This document shows, one piece after another, positions 46,424 to 56,271 of a stretch of DNA of 64,000 nucleotides; the stretch's first letter is position 1; each line of letters starts with the position of its first letter. The stretch lies in contig NZ_MTPW01000001.1 of the NCBI RefSeq assembly GCF_002954765.1, positions 1,253,501 to 1,317,500 on the forward strand, given 5' to 3'. The DNA comes from Nonlabens arenilitoris. Its GTDB lineage: Bacteria; Bacteroidota; Bacteroidia; Flavobacteriales; Flavobacteriaceae. Made by a program: the position numbers and the translations under genes. Under the pieces are notes generated by a model. The model was not told where the DNA came from. It searched no databases and was given only the letters and a program-made list of their open reading frames with translations.

Positions 46424-48268
46424 TTACTCCATCACTATATCACCACTAGCCTGTACTACAATTTTTTTACCTAGGTAAACCAGTTGGCTATCTTCTTCTA
46501 CTTCCATATCTAATGATGTAGATGGAATGATATCTATTTCATTTTTCTTTCTAATAAATAAAGGTATGATGTTTTCATCTGTTTTTGTTATCTCAATAAG
46601 ACCTTCATAATGTTCCTGAGATTTAATTTTAATCTCATGTATCTCTCCATAATAACGTGCCACTTCCATCATGTTGACATAATCATCGGTGGATGAGAAC
46701 AGTCCTCTAGTAGGGTTTTCATCAGGATTACTCACCTCAGTAGAATGCACTAAACGATAAGCTCCATTTTCTCCAAAACGTGCCGTAAAACGCTCTAATG
46801 CATAATCGTTAATTTGCGAGTTACCTGTTAGCGCCATTAAAAAACCTATATTATTAAATTCAATATCATCGGTGATGGCATCACTATAAATATCTGCAGC
46901 GACAGCGTCTAGACCTTTTTCTTTTGCAATACGCACATTGTTTGTGTTTGTATCAACAAGTACAACACTGCGTCCATGTTCTTTTAAATAACTAGCTATT
47001 AATCTCGAGAATTTTGAAGCACCTACAATCATAATTCCATCTGATTGTTTTAAGAACACACCTACTATTTTAGCAAATAATCGAGCCGTGGTAGCATTTA
47101 ATAATACCGTACCTAACACAATCATAAATACTAGTGGTGTAATATACTCAGCACCATCAACACCTTGCGTTACTAGTTTAGAACCAAATAATGAGGCAAT
47201 ACCAGCAGCAACAATACCACGAGGTCCTACCCAAGAGATGAACAATTTCTCATTCAACTTTAAACCGCTATTAATAGAACTAGCAAAAACGCCTAGTGGT
47301 CGTATGATAAAGGCCACTACTGCAAACAGTGCTGCCGTTTCCCATCTATATATAAGATATAGATCCTCCATATTAATATTTGCCGCAAGTAGTATAAATA
47401 AAATCGATATCAACAAAACACTCAACGACTCTTTAAAATAAAGAAGTTCTTTAAGGTTAGGTAGATTAATATTACCCATTACCATACCCATAACAACTAC
47501 AGCTAGTAAACCAGACTCGTGTGCAAAAGAATCACTCAACACAAAAACGCCTAAAACCGCCGCAAGTGTAAATACATTTAATAGATAATGGGGTATCAAC
47601 TTCTTCTTAATAGAAAATGCCAGTGCATGAGCAAATGAGAATCCAAAAGAGAATCCAAACAACACAATCTTACCAAATTCTTCCAGCGCTACTAATGTAA
47701 ACTCTCCACCAGCATTTGCGCTTATAAATTCAAACACTAATACCGCAAAAAGTGCTCCTATAGGATCTATTAAAATCCCTTCCCATTTTAAAATAGAACT
47801 CACATCTTTTTTAAGCGGTATATTTCTTAAAATAGGTGTGATTACAGTAGGTCCAGTAACAATTATTAAAGCAGAAAATAATAAAGCAATTTCCCAACTT
47901 AACCCAAAGATATAGTGTGCCGCAACACCAGCACCAGCAAATGTGATAATCACTGCAACAGATATTAATTTACCTATTACAGGTCCAGTATTAAGTATTT
48001 CCTCCTTTTTCAAAGTTAGACCACCTTCAAAAAGTATGATACTAATCGCCAAAGAGACAAAGTAAAAAAGGCTTTCACCAGGAAATAAACCTTGCTGGCC
48101 ATTCCATATAGGTTCAATTAATTTAGAGGCATCTTCAGTATATAAAGAAGCAATAGGACCTACCAATAGACCTATGATAATCAAAGGTAAAATGGCTGGT
48201 ATTTTAAACCTCCACGCCATCCATTGTGCAAGTATTCCCAATATTATAATTCCGGCTAACTCTAGCAT
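46424..48268 (-). CDS. Cation:proton antiporter (CPA family) with TrkA-N regulatory domain
   Basis: 614 residues. About 12 membrane segments (residues 1-400) carry the CPA1-type ion-binding core (ILIDPIGALFAVLVFEF near 170, WVGPRGIVAAGIASLFGS near 345). Residues ~410-520 form a Rossmann nucleotide-binding TrkA-N domain (GIMIVGASKFSRLIASYL ... SVVLVDTNTNN), with a further C-terminal domain possibly of TrkA-C type. Probably exchanges Na+ or K+ for H+ in the inner membrane under nucleotide control. Exact ion unknown. Single gene, divergent from the MBL-fold gene with palindrome copy 9 between. Confidence 0.9.
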   Translation of the reverse strand: MLELAGIIILGILAQWMAWRFKIPAILPLIIIGLLVGPIASLYTEDASKLIEPIWNGQQGLFPGESLFYFVSLAISIILFEGGLTLKKEEILNTGPVIGKLISVAVIITFAGAGVAAHYIFGLSWEIALLFSALIIVTGPTVITPILRNIPLKKDVSSILKWEGILIDPIGALFAVLVFEFISANAGGEFTLVALEEFGKIVLFGFSFGFSFAHALAFSIKKKLIPHYLLNVFTLAAVLGVFVLSDSFAHESGLLAVVVMGMVMGNINLPNLKELLYFKESLSVLLISILFILLAANINMEDLYLIYRWETAALFAVVAFIIRPLGVFASSINSGLKLNEKLFISWVGPRGIVAAGIASLFGSKLVTQGVDGAEYITPLVFMIVLGTVLLNATTARLFAKIVGVFLKQSDGIMIVGASKFSRLIASYLKEHGRSVVLVDTNTNNVRIAKEKGLDAVAADIYSDAITDDIEFNNIGFLMALTGNSQINDYALERFTARFGENGAYRLVHSTEVSNPDENPTRGLFSSTDDYVNMMEVARYYGEIHEIKIKSQEHYEGLIEITKTDENIIPLFIRKKNEIDIIPSTSLDMEVEEDSQLVYLGKKIVVQASGDIVME

Positions 48269-48322
48269 TATTTTATATTTTGGTTGAAAATTACAACCTT
48301 TTCTATTAATGAGTGTTTGTTA

Positions 48323-48338
48323 CGCTTTCGCGAAAGCG
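48323..48338. repeat. 16-bp palindrome, copy 9
   Basis: Exact copy in the 194-base divergent gap between the antiporter and MBL-fold genes. Nothing else was seen in this gap. Confidence 0.95.
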
Positions 48339-48462
48339 TATTTACAATTACTTTAATAATTACACATGTATTTTCATTAATGCATTAGCTCTTTAACGCA
48401 ATTTCAAGACTTTTCACGTAACAAAATTTTAAATTGCGCTACCTATAATAGAAATTCATTTT

Positions 48463-49317
48463 ATGAAAATACATTCTATAGAAGCCGGAAATTTTAAATT
48501 AGATGGTGGTGCTATGTTTGGTGTCGTACCTAAGTCATTGTGGCAACGCACTAATCCAGCAGATTCTAATAACATGATTGACATGGCAGCAAGATGTTTG
48601 CTGGTAGAAAACGGCGATCGATTAACATTGATCGACACCGGAATGGGAAATAAACAATCAGAGAAATTCTTTGGTTATTACTTTATGGACCACATCTATG
48701 ATCTAGACAGCTCTCTTAAGAAAGCAGGTTTTTCTCGAGATGATATTACAGATGTCTTTTTAACCCACTTACACTTTGATCATTGTGGCGGCGTAATTGA
48801 GAAAAAGAAGAACGATTTTTATGAACCTGCGTTTGCAAATTCAACTTTCTGGACTAATAAAGAGCACTGGAAATGGGCCATAGAGCCTAATGCGAGAGAA
48901 AAGGCATCTTTCCTTACGGAAAACATAAAGCCTATCGAGGAAAGCGGCCAGTTAAATTTTATCAAGCAAAACAGCTCTTTTGCAACACAAAACGAGATGG
49001 ATTTTGACATTCTTTTTGTAGATGGACATACAGAAAAGATGATGATCCCACATATCACCATAGGAGATAAGACTTTTGTATATATGGCAGACCTGTTGCC
49101 CACAGCAGGACACATACCTATACCTTATGTAATGGGCTATGATACCAGACCGTTACTTACTCTAGATGAAAAATCAAAATTTCTTAATGAGGCAGCAACA
49201 AAAGGCTATTACCTCATCCTAGAACACGACCCAAATAATGAAATAATTACCGTGAAACACACAGAAAAAGGTGTGCGTCTCGATAAATCCCTTACTTTTA
49301 ACGACTTATTTAATTAA
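48463..49317 (+). CDS. MBL-fold metallo-hydrolase
   Basis: 284 residues, no signal peptide. The dinuclear metal-binding motif THLHFDHCGG (about 105-114) and later ligands in FVDGHTEKM, YMADLLPTAGHIP and EHDP place it in the metallo-beta-lactamase superfamily, nearest to AttM/MPH-type lactonases or methyl-parathion-hydrolase-like enzymes (uncertain). Substrate unknown. Five bases before the subtilase gene, so it forms an operon with it. Confidence 0.88.
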   Translation: MKIHSIEAGNFKLDGGAMFGVVPKSLWQRTNPADSNNMIDMAARCLLVENGDRLTLIDTGMGNKQSEKFFGYYFMDHIYDLDSSLKKAGFSRDDITDVFLTHLHFDHCGGVIEKKKNDFYEPAFANSTFWTNKEHWKWAIEPNAREKASFLTENIKPIEESGQLNFIKQNSSFATQNEMDFDILFVDGHTEKMMIPHITIGDKTFVYMADLLPTAGHIPIPYVMGYDTRPLLTLDEKSKFLNEAATKGYYLILEHDPNNEIITVKHTEKGVRLDKSLTFNDLFN

Positions 49318-49322
49318 AAATC

Positions 49323-50951
49323 ATGAATTACTCCTTTATTAAGAAAACAATGTTAACCGTAGCGGCAGCAGGTATGCTAGCCGGTTGTGGTAGTGGTTTT
49401 ACTATCGTATCTCCACCTATTGAAAATATAGACTCAACACCTATTAAAACAACAGCAATGTCTGAGGTTGAGTCAAAAAACTGGAAAGATCTAGACCTAC
49501 AGACAGACACCATTCCTGGAATGAGTGTTAATAAAGCATATGCTGAAATTCTTAAAGGTCGTATGGGAACTACAACTGTGGTTGCCGTGATAGATTCAGG
49601 TATTGATATCGAACATGAAGATCTAGATGACGTGATCTGGACTAACGAAGATGAAATCCCAGGAAATGGTATCGATGATGATAAAAATGGATTCATAGAT
49701 GATGTACATGGATGGAATTTCCTAGGTGATATCGTAGCAGAGAATCTAGAGTATGAGCGTATCGTAAGAGATAAGGCTATGTTACCAGCAGATATCGTTG
49801 CAAAAGCTCAAAAAGAGTATGATGCAAAACTTGCTCAAGCGACACAAAGTAAAGAGCGCTTTGAAGGTATCCTACAACAAATCGTTGAGGCTGATAAAGT
49901 AGTAAGTGCACACTTAGGTAAGTCAGACTATACACCAGCTGAGGTTGCAGCAATCAGTTCTGAAGATGAAACGGTAACCAACGCAAAAGGAACATTAAGC
50001 TTCTTCTTTGGTCAAGGTCTTGAGTCTGTTGCACAAGCAAAAGAAGTCCTAGGTGAGTACATTACAGACGCAACAAATCTATTAAATGGCGAAAAGTTAA
50101 AAACTAACTATCGTGAAGATGCCATGCCAGGCAACAGTCCATACAGCTACACAGTCGGTGAAGTATGGGGAAATAATGAATATAGTGGTCCAGACCCAGA
50201 AAAGAAAGATGCGCTACATGGTACGCACGTAGCTGGTATTATCGCTGCTGAGCGTGATAACGGTCTAGGATCAAATGGTGTTGCAAATAATGTAAAGATT
50301 ATGGTACTACGTGCTGTATCTGAAGGTGATGAGTATGATAAAGATATTGCAGCAGCAATTAGATATGCAGCAGACAATGGAGCTAAGGTAATCAATGGTA
50401 GTTTTGGTAAATACCACTCTTCAAACCCAGAATGGGTATGGGATGCGATAAAATATGCTGAGAGCAAAGATGTTCTTTTTGTAAATGCTGCTGGTAATGA
50501 AGGCACAGATACAGATTTTACTCAAGTATATCCACAAGATCAAGAGCTTGCAGGACCAGAGATCTCTGATAACTTTTTAACTGTTGGTGCTCTTGCTCCT
50601 TCTTACGGTGCAGACATGGTTGCAGGCTTTTCTAATTATGGAAAATCGACTGTAGACGTTTTTGGACCTGGTGTACAAATCTATTCTACATTCCCGCTAA
50701 ATGAATATTCTAGTATTAGTGGAACATCAATGGCATCTCCTGCTGTAGCTGGTGTTGCAGCGGTTATACGTTCACAGTTCCCTAAACTATCTGCTAGTCA
50801 AGTAAAACACATCATCATGGACAGTGGTTTAACTACTATGGCACGTGTAAATGTAGGCGGTGGAGCAGACACTAAACCATTCCAAGAAATTACTACTTCA
50901 GGTAAAATGGCAAATCTTTACAACGCCTTGATTATGGCGTCTAAAATGTAA
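49323..50951 (+). CDS. S8 (subtilisin) family serine peptidase, lipoprotein
   Basis: 542 residues. Lipoprotein signal with LTVAAAGMLAGCGSGF. Catalytic Asp in VIDSGIDIEHEDLDD, His in DALHGTHVAGIIAAERD and Ser in SGTSMASPAVAGVAAV are all intact, with the oxyanion Asn in FVNAAGNEGTD. Between Asp and His there is an insertion of about 120 residues (helical, QKEYDAKLAQATQSKERFEG) preceded by a Ca-binding-like DDDKNGFIDD loop. Outer-membrane or periplasmic protease, operon with the MBL-fold gene. Confidence 0.93.
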   Translation: MNYSFIKKTMLTVAAAGMLAGCGSGFTIVSPPIENIDSTPIKTTAMSEVESKNWKDLDLQTDTIPGMSVNKAYAEILKGRMGTTTVVAVIDSGIDIEHEDLDDVIWTNEDEIPGNGIDDDKNGFIDDVHGWNFLGDIVAENLEYERIVRDKAMLPADIVAKAQKEYDAKLAQATQSKERFEGILQQIVEADKVVSAHLGKSDYTPAEVAAISSEDETVTNAKGTLSFFFGQGLESVAQAKEVLGEYITDATNLLNGEKLKTNYREDAMPGNSPYSYTVGEVWGNNEYSGPDPEKKDALHGTHVAGIIAAERDNGLGSNGVANNVKIMVLRAVSEGDEYDKDIAAAIRYAADNGAKVINGSFGKYHSSNPEWVWDAIKYAESKDVLFVNAAGNEGTDTDFTQVYPQDQELAGPEISDNFLTVGALAPSYGADMVAGFSNYGKSTVDVFGPGVQIYSTFPLNEYSSISGTSMASPAVAGVAAVIRSQFPKLSASQVKHIIMDSGLTTMARVNVGGGADTKPFQEITTSGKMANLYNALIMASKM

Positions 50952-50973
50952 GCCGTATTTAAATAATATTGTT

Positions 50974-51003
50974 AAGCCTGTCCTAATATGGACGGGCTTT
51001 TCT
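50974..51003 (+). terminator. Terminator after subtilase gene
   Basis: AAGCCTGTCC pairs (one G:U) with GGACGGGCTT around TAATAT, followed by a T-rich run. Confidence 0.85.
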
Positions 51004-51008
51004 TTTTA

Positions 51009-51024
51009 CGCTTTCGCGAAAGCG
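51009..51024. repeat. 16-bp palindrome, copy 10
   Basis: Exact copy between the terminator at 50974 and a TATATTTA minus-7-like box at 51026-51033, upstream of the M1 peptidase gene. Here it abuts the presumed promoter. Confidence 0.95.
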
Positions 51025-51059
51025 GTATATTTATAACCTAATTACTCAACAACAATCAA

Positions 51060-52922
51060 ATGAAAAAAATCATTTTACTACTCACCACCGCAGTTATACT
51101 TGCAAGTTGTGGATCTTCAAAAGATGTTGTAGCTAACCAAAGCACCAATGCAAACGGTTACTGGCAACAAGCTGTAGACTATAAGATGGATGTAGATATG
51201 GATGTGGACCGTTATCAATATACGGGAAAACAGACCTTAGTTTACACAAATAATTCTCCAGAGACTTTAGACAGAGTTTATTATCATTTATTCTTCAATG
51301 CTTTTCAACCAGGTAGTGAAATGGATGTAAGATCTCGCACCATTGCAGATCCTGATAGACGTGTAGGATCTAGAATTGCTGCATTAGAACCTAATGAAAT
51401 AGGTTATCTACATGTTTCAAACATGACACAAGATGGTACAACTCTTCAACCACAAGAAGAAGGAACTATTCTGGTAGTAAAACTAGCCAAAGCTCTAGCG
51501 CCAGGACAGTCTACTACTTTAAAACTAGATTTTAACGGTCAGGTTCCTGTTCAAGTACGTAGAAGTGGTCGTAATAATAAAGAAGGCGTTGCACTATCCA
51601 TGACACAATGGTTTCCTAAAATGGCAGAATTTGACGCTACCGGATGGAACACAAGTCCATACATAGGACGTGAGTTTCATGGTGTATGGGGAAATTTTGA
51701 TGTGAAATTGACACTTGATAAAGATTATACTGTAGGTGGAACTGGATATTTACAAAACCCTAAAGACATAGGTCACGGTTATGATAAAGCAAACTCTGGA
51801 CCTGCAAAAGGTAAAGACGGAAAATTAACTTGGCATTTTAACGCACCTATGGTACATGATTTTGCATGGGGCGCAGATCCAGATTTTATCCATGATGTAT
51901 ATAATGGTGCAAATGGTGTGAAACTTCACTTTTTATACAAGGATAATGATGCGATTAAAGAAAACTGGAAAAAACTACAGCCTAAGACTAATGAAATGTT
52001 GAAATATTTCAACGAGCACATCGGTGAGTATCCTTATAAGCAATATAGTGTGATACAAGGTGGTGATGGTGGTATGGAATATGCCATGTGTACTTTAATC
52101 ACAGGAGAACGCAGCTATGGTAGTTTAATGGGCGTTACTGCTCATGAGTTTGCACACTCGTGGTTCAATCACATTCTTGCTACTAATGAGGCAAAACATG
52201 AATGGATGGATGAAGGTTTTACCACCTTTATTTCTAATAAAGCAATGGCTTACATTAATGGAGAAGATGAAAGTACTGCAAATAGCGGTTCTTATAGAGG
52301 TTATCTAGGTCTAGCAAATTCTGGTAAAGAACAACCTCAAACAACACATGCAGATCGTTATGAGTATAATGGTGCATATGGTGCTAGTGCTTATAATAAA
52401 GGTGCTACGTTTTTAGCACAATTAGGCTACATTATTGGTGATGAAAAACGTGATGAAGTAATTAAAGAATATTATAACACATGGAAATTCAAACATCCAG
52501 AACCTAATGATTTTAAACGTGTTGCTGAGCGCGTAAGTGGTTTTGACCTAGAATGGTACCTACGTGACTGGACAATGACTACAAACGTTATCGATTATTC
52601 TATTGAGAACTTAAGCAGTCTAGACGGCATGAGCGTGGTATCATTAAAGCGCAATGGTTTAATGCCTATGCCATTAGATATTAAAGTAACCATGAATGAT
52701 GGAAGCGAGAAATGGTTTTACATACCGTTAGAAGAAATGCGTGGTGAGAAAGCCGTACCCAATAACTGGACTGTTTTAAATGACTGGGCTTGGGCTTACC
52801 CAACCTATGAACTAGAATTAGACGGCGTGGATATGCGTTCTATAAAATCTGTTGAAATTGATCCTATGAATAACATGGCAGATGTGGATAAAGAAAATAA
52901 TAACTGGTCTTTACAAGAGTAA
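51060..52922 (+). CDS. M1 family metallopeptidase, lipoprotein
   Basis: 620 residues. Lipoprotein signal with LTTAVILASCGSSKD. Gluzincin zinc site HEFAH followed 18 residues later by Glu in HEWMDEGFTTF. The substrate/exopeptidase motif is GGMEYA, and the transition-state Tyr is likely in YGASAYNKG. Aminopeptidase N-like cleavage of peptides in the periplasm is expected. The C-terminal 100 residues are an Ig-like beta domain. Monocistronic, ends at a terminator. Confidence 0.94.
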   Translation: MKKIILLLTTAVILASCGSSKDVVANQSTNANGYWQQAVDYKMDVDMDVDRYQYTGKQTLVYTNNSPETLDRVYYHLFFNAFQPGSEMDVRSRTIADPDRRVGSRIAALEPNEIGYLHVSNMTQDGTTLQPQEEGTILVVKLAKALAPGQSTTLKLDFNGQVPVQVRRSGRNNKEGVALSMTQWFPKMAEFDATGWNTSPYIGREFHGVWGNFDVKLTLDKDYTVGGTGYLQNPKDIGHGYDKANSGPAKGKDGKLTWHFNAPMVHDFAWGADPDFIHDVYNGANGVKLHFLYKDNDAIKENWKKLQPKTNEMLKYFNEHIGEYPYKQYSVIQGGDGGMEYAMCTLITGERSYGSLMGVTAHEFAHSWFNHILATNEAKHEWMDEGFTTFISNKAMAYINGEDESTANSGSYRGYLGLANSGKEQPQTTHADRYEYNGAYGASAYNKGATFLAQLGYIIGDEKRDEVIKEYYNTWKFKHPEPNDFKRVAERVSGFDLEWYLRDWTMTTNVIDYSIENLSSLDGMSVVSLKRNGLMPMPLDIKVTMNDGSEKWFYIPLEEMRGEKAVPNNWTVLNDWAWAYPTYELELDGVDMRSIKSVEIDPMNNMADVDKENNNWSLQE

Positions 52923-52943
52923 GTTATCAGCCATTAGATTTTG

Positions 52944-52976
52944 AAAAAGCAGCTGTAATTAAACAGCTGCTTTTTT
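52944..52976 (+). terminator. Terminator after M1 peptidase gene
   Basis: AAAAAGCAGCTGT pairs perfectly with ACAGCTGCTTTTT around six bases. Confidence 0.92.
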
Positions 52977-53014
52977 GTTGTCCTAAATTCAATGATAGCA
53001 TTCTCTTAAAAACA

Positions 53015-53022
53015 TATCTTTG
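53015..53022 (+). promoter_or_regulatory. minus-7 box four bases before rnpA
   Basis: TATCTTTG, then CATC, then ATG 53027. Predicted leaderless. Confidence 0.65.
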
Positions 53023-53026
53023 CATC

Positions 53027-53404
53027 ATGCGTTTCACCCTAGGAAAAGAGACTAAGCTTAAAAGTAAAAAATCTATAGAGTTACTTTTTACAGAAGGTTC
53101 TTCTATACGTAAAGGACCTATACGTTGTGTTTATAATCTCATAGACATGGAACTACCTCATAAAATAGGTGTCAGCGTTTCAAAACGATTTTTTAAAAAA
53201 GCACCAGATCGCAATCGTATTAAAAGGTTGTTGAGAGAAGCTTATCGTTTAAATCAACATGACTTAATAACTCCTGAAGGAAAAAGTATTGAAATGATGT
53301 TTCTTTTTCAATCTCCTAAAATGCCTGAATTTGAAACCGTTCAACAATTGATTAAAAAGCTAATCATCGAGTTAAACAAGCAACATCAACAATTGGAAGA
53401 TTAA
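53027..53404 (+). CDS. rnpA: Ribonuclease P protein component
   Basis: 125 residues. Protein cofactor of RNase P for tRNA 5' maturation. FTLGKETKLKSKKSIELLF at the N-terminus, GVSVSKRFFKKAPDRNRIKRLLREAYR (the RNR signature) and a C-terminal helix with LIKKLIIELNK. rpmH is not adjacent, as in many Bacteroidota. Confidence 0.96.
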   Translation: MRFTLGKETKLKSKKSIELLFTEGSSIRKGPIRCVYNLIDMELPHKIGVSVSKRFFKKAPDRNRIKRLLREAYRLNQHDLITPEGKSIEMMFLFQSPKMPEFETVQQLIKKLIIELNKQHQQLED

Positions 53405-53515
53405 TTGGCATTTTAATTGTATTCTACTTAAAATAGCCACTAAACGGCAAGAAAATGAGTCATCTACCGTTTTTATCCTATATTTATTGCAACGCGTATA
53501 GAACCGTTAACAACT

Positions 53516-55159
53516 ATGAAAGGTACCATTAATATTAAAAGACAGATTTTACTTCCTATTCTAGGAGCGTCTATTTTCTTTACGACAGCTAGTTTTCAAA
53601 ACGACTTTTTTGAAATCGCCAAGCAGATTGAGATTTTTACAGAAATGTATAAACAGCTCAATATGAACTATGTAGATGAGACTAATCCAGCAGACTTAAT
53701 GGATAATGCCATAGAAGGAATGCTGTCAGAATTGGATCCATATACTAAATACTGGACAGAACAAGAAGTTGAGAAGTCTATCATTAATAGACGTGGCGCT
53801 TACACAGGAATAGGTGCTGTAGTGAGTACTAGAGATGATAAAGTGATTATAGTAGAACCATGGAAAGACCATCCTGCTGATGTTGCAGGACTTAAAGCTG
53901 GTGACGAAATTATAGAAATAGATGGCATCAAGCTAGCGGACTATAAAGAAAATGCTGGTGATTTATTGAAAGGTAGTGCTGATACAGAAATATCCATCGT
54001 TTATAAACGACAGGGAAAAGAGAAATCAGCAAAAGTTAAAAGACAAGCCGTTGAGGTTAATGCCGTTCCTTTTTATGAAATGGCAACACCAGAAATAGGA
54101 TATGTGGTATTATCTAAATTTAATGAGAAAGCTTCTCGAGAAACTAAGGCTGCAATTGTAGCATTAAAAGAAAAAGGAGCTACTAAAATTATACTTGATT
54201 TAAGAGGCAATCCTGGTGGTTTATTAAGTGAAGCCGTTGCTGTTTCTAATCTTTTTATAGAGAAAGACAAACTGATAACCAGCACTCAATCTGTTGTTGA
54301 ACAGTATAATAAAACGTACCTAACAAAACGTCCTGCGTATGATCCAGACATACCTGTGGCTGTACTTATTAATGGACGCAGTGCCAGTGCCAGTGAGATT
54401 GTAAGTGGTAGTATACAAGATTATGACCGTGGTGTTGTAATAGGTGCTCGTAGTTTTGGTAAAGGACTAGTACAACGTCCTAAACCACTTTCTTATGGTA
54501 CACAAGTAAAAATAACCATCTCAAGATATTATACACCTAGTGGTCGTTGTATACAAGCATTAGACTACTGGAATCGTGATGAAGATGGAAATGCCGTACG
54601 CACTAAAAAAGAAGATTATAACGCCTTTAAAACTGTAAATAGCGGTCGTACCGTTTATGATGGCGGTGGTGTACAACCAGATATTGAATTAGCAAGCGCA
54701 GCTTACTCACCTATAACGACTGCTCTTCTTAAGGATAACGCCATCTTTGACTATGCTACAGAGTATTATTATAATCATCAGGTAACAGATATGGATAGTT
54801 TTAGATTCACGGATACCGATTTCAATGACTTTGTTAATTGGGTTGAGAAAAAAGGATTTGATTTTAATACTGAAACAGAGTCTGCATTTGCAAAAGCATT
54901 TAAAACTGCCGAGAAAGAAGAACTAGATGATGATATTAACTCTAGCTATAAGGCCATGCAAGAAGCGATTAATAATGCTAAGAAGAAGGACATGAAGGAT
55001 AAAAAGGCTGAAATCATGAGCCTTCTTACTGATGAAATCGTTAAAAGATATTTCTATCGTGACGGTTTATATAACTATCAATTAAAATTCAATCCAGAAA
55101 TTTTAGAAGCTGTAAATGTTCTAGAAGATCAAAATAAATACAACAGAATTTTAAAATAA
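53516..55159 (+). CDS. S41 family C-terminal processing peptidase (Ctp/Prc)
   Basis: 547 residues. N-terminal signal/anchor (RQILLPILGASIFFTTASFQ), a helical region, a PDZ domain (about 95-180, GAYTGIGAVVST ... AGLKAGDEIIEIDGIKL) and a catalytic S41 domain with Ser in GRSASASEIVSGSIQD and Lys in GARSFGKGLVQ. Cleaves periplasmic proteins from their C-termini. A TATATTTA minus-7-like box is at 53479-53486. The OmpA-family gene starts two bases after its stop, so they form an operon. Confidence 0.95.
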   Translation: MKGTINIKRQILLPILGASIFFTTASFQNDFFEIAKQIEIFTEMYKQLNMNYVDETNPADLMDNAIEGMLSELDPYTKYWTEQEVEKSIINRRGAYTGIGAVVSTRDDKVIIVEPWKDHPADVAGLKAGDEIIEIDGIKLADYKENAGDLLKGSADTEISIVYKRQGKEKSAKVKRQAVEVNAVPFYEMATPEIGYVVLSKFNEKASRETKAAIVALKEKGATKIILDLRGNPGGLLSEAVAVSNLFIEKDKLITSTQSVVEQYNKTYLTKRPAYDPDIPVAVLINGRSASASEIVSGSIQDYDRGVVIGARSFGKGLVQRPKPLSYGTQVKITISRYYTPSGRCIQALDYWNRDEDGNAVRTKKEDYNAFKTVNSGRTVYDGGGVQPDIELASAAYSPITTALLKDNAIFDYATEYYYNHQVTDMDSFRFTDTDFNDFVNWVEKKGFDFNTETESAFAKAFKTAEKEELDDDINSSYKAMQEAINNAKKKDMKDKKAEIMSLLTDEIVKRYFYRDGLYNYQLKFNPEILEAVNVLEDQNKYNRILK

Positions 55160-55161
55160 GA

Positions 55162-56220
55162 ATGAAGCGATTACTATACATATGTGCTTTCTTTACTGCC
55201 TTTTGTGCTAGTTCACAAATCACAGTCACACATTCTGTATATTTTGATGTAGATAAAGATCAATTTTCTTTTAGTGAAGGTAAACAACTCACGTCATTCT
55301 TTGATGATCTTATTTACAAACCCATTCTTACCGTAAAAATATTAGGGTATTGTGATGATAGAGGTAGCCATGAGTATAACCTAGACTTATCAAATAGAAG
55401 AGTAGAAACTGTCTCTAAGTGGTTAGAAAACCATGATATTGAACTAGAAAATATCTCTAAAAAAGTAGAAGGATTAGGAGAAGTAGCTCTTGAAGAAGAA
55501 TTAGATCAAGAAGAAACTGAAGAAATAAGAGCTCAAAACCGTCGTGTAGATGTAGAATTCTCTTTAAGCGCAGATAAAACCAAACGAGTTGCCATTAAAA
55601 AATTGCGAAAACAGGAACTTACCACAGAAGAGGCAAAAGAGATACCTATCTATGAAAAGAAAGTCGTCACTGCTATCTTAGAAAACCCGAGTAGTACAGA
55701 AGTAATTAAAACCAGCAATAGAACTGAGCCAGAAGTATCTGTAGAAGTCGTCGAAGAAGATGAATTCTTAGATATACCTACTAAACTTGATCCACCTATA
55801 GATAATACTAAAGAACCATTTAAGTCTCTTTTAAGTAAAAAGCTTAAAAAAGGTCAGGTCATTAGATTAGAGAATATTCTATTCTACAAAGGTCGTTCTA
55901 CAATTTTAGAAGAATCCCAGCCACTACTCGATCGTGTTGCAGAAATTTTAATCGCTAGAGAAGATATTCATTTTGAAATACACGGACATGTATGCTGTAT
56001 CAATCCTGCCTATCCAGATGCTTATAATAGAGACACTAAAAAATCAAATCTATCCCATGCTAGAGCACTAGCTATCTATAAAATATTGCGCAGTCGTGGT
56101 GTAAAACACACACGTATGAGGTTTAAAGGATATGGAAGGACTAGACCGTTAGGTGGTATTGATAAACTAGATCGTAGAGTCGAACTTTACATTACTAAAA
56201 TAGATCCTCCTAAAAATTAA
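55162..56220 (+). CDS. OmpA-family protein with two OmpA-like domains
   Basis: 352 residues. Signal peptide MKRLLYICAFFTAFCASSQ. First OmpA_C-like domain (about 22-135: VYFDVDKDQFSFSEG, GYCDDRGSHEYNLDLSNRR, AQNRRVDVEF). A charged linker (140-220, rich in Glu/Lys) follows, then a second OmpA_C-like domain (about 232-345: NILFYKGRSTILEESQ, GHVCCINPAYPDAYNRDTKK, LSHARALAIYKILRSRGV, LDRRVELYI). The NxxLSxRRA-type peptidoglycan-binding helix is clear in the first and weaker in the second, which carries a CC pair. Two tandem domains in one soluble periplasmic protein are unusual. Operon with the S41 protease. Confidence 0.88.
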   Translation: MKRLLYICAFFTAFCASSQITVTHSVYFDVDKDQFSFSEGKQLTSFFDDLIYKPILTVKILGYCDDRGSHEYNLDLSNRRVETVSKWLENHDIELENISKKVEGLGEVALEEELDQEETEEIRAQNRRVDVEFSLSADKTKRVAIKKLRKQELTTEEAKEIPIYEKKVVTAILENPSSTEVIKTSNRTEPEVSVEVVEEDEFLDIPTKLDPPIDNTKEPFKSLLSKKLKKGQVIRLENILFYKGRSTILEESQPLLDRVAEILIAREDIHFEIHGHVCCINPAYPDAYNRDTKKSNLSHARALAIYKILRSRGVKHTRMRFKGYGRTRPLGGIDKLDRRVELYITKIDPPKN

Positions 56221-56251
56221 AAGCAATTATTCTTTTTTATTTAATCACTTC

Positions 56252-56267
56252 ATCGTAATATTGCGAT
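56252..56267. promoter_or_regulatory. Putative ArsR operator 1
   Basis: ATCGTAATATTGCGAT, a near-palindrome overlapping both a TAATATTG minus-7-like box (56256-56263) and the first arsR start codon. The inverted repeat extends two or three bases on both sides. A related site is at 56623. Confidence 0.65.
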
Positions 56268-56271
56268 GAAT

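Noticed and set aside
5369..51024. Interpreting the 16-bp palindrome as a terminator or promoter element
   Set aside because: It occurs in convergent, divergent and co-directional gaps and inside six coding sequences, without T runs and beside separate real terminators.
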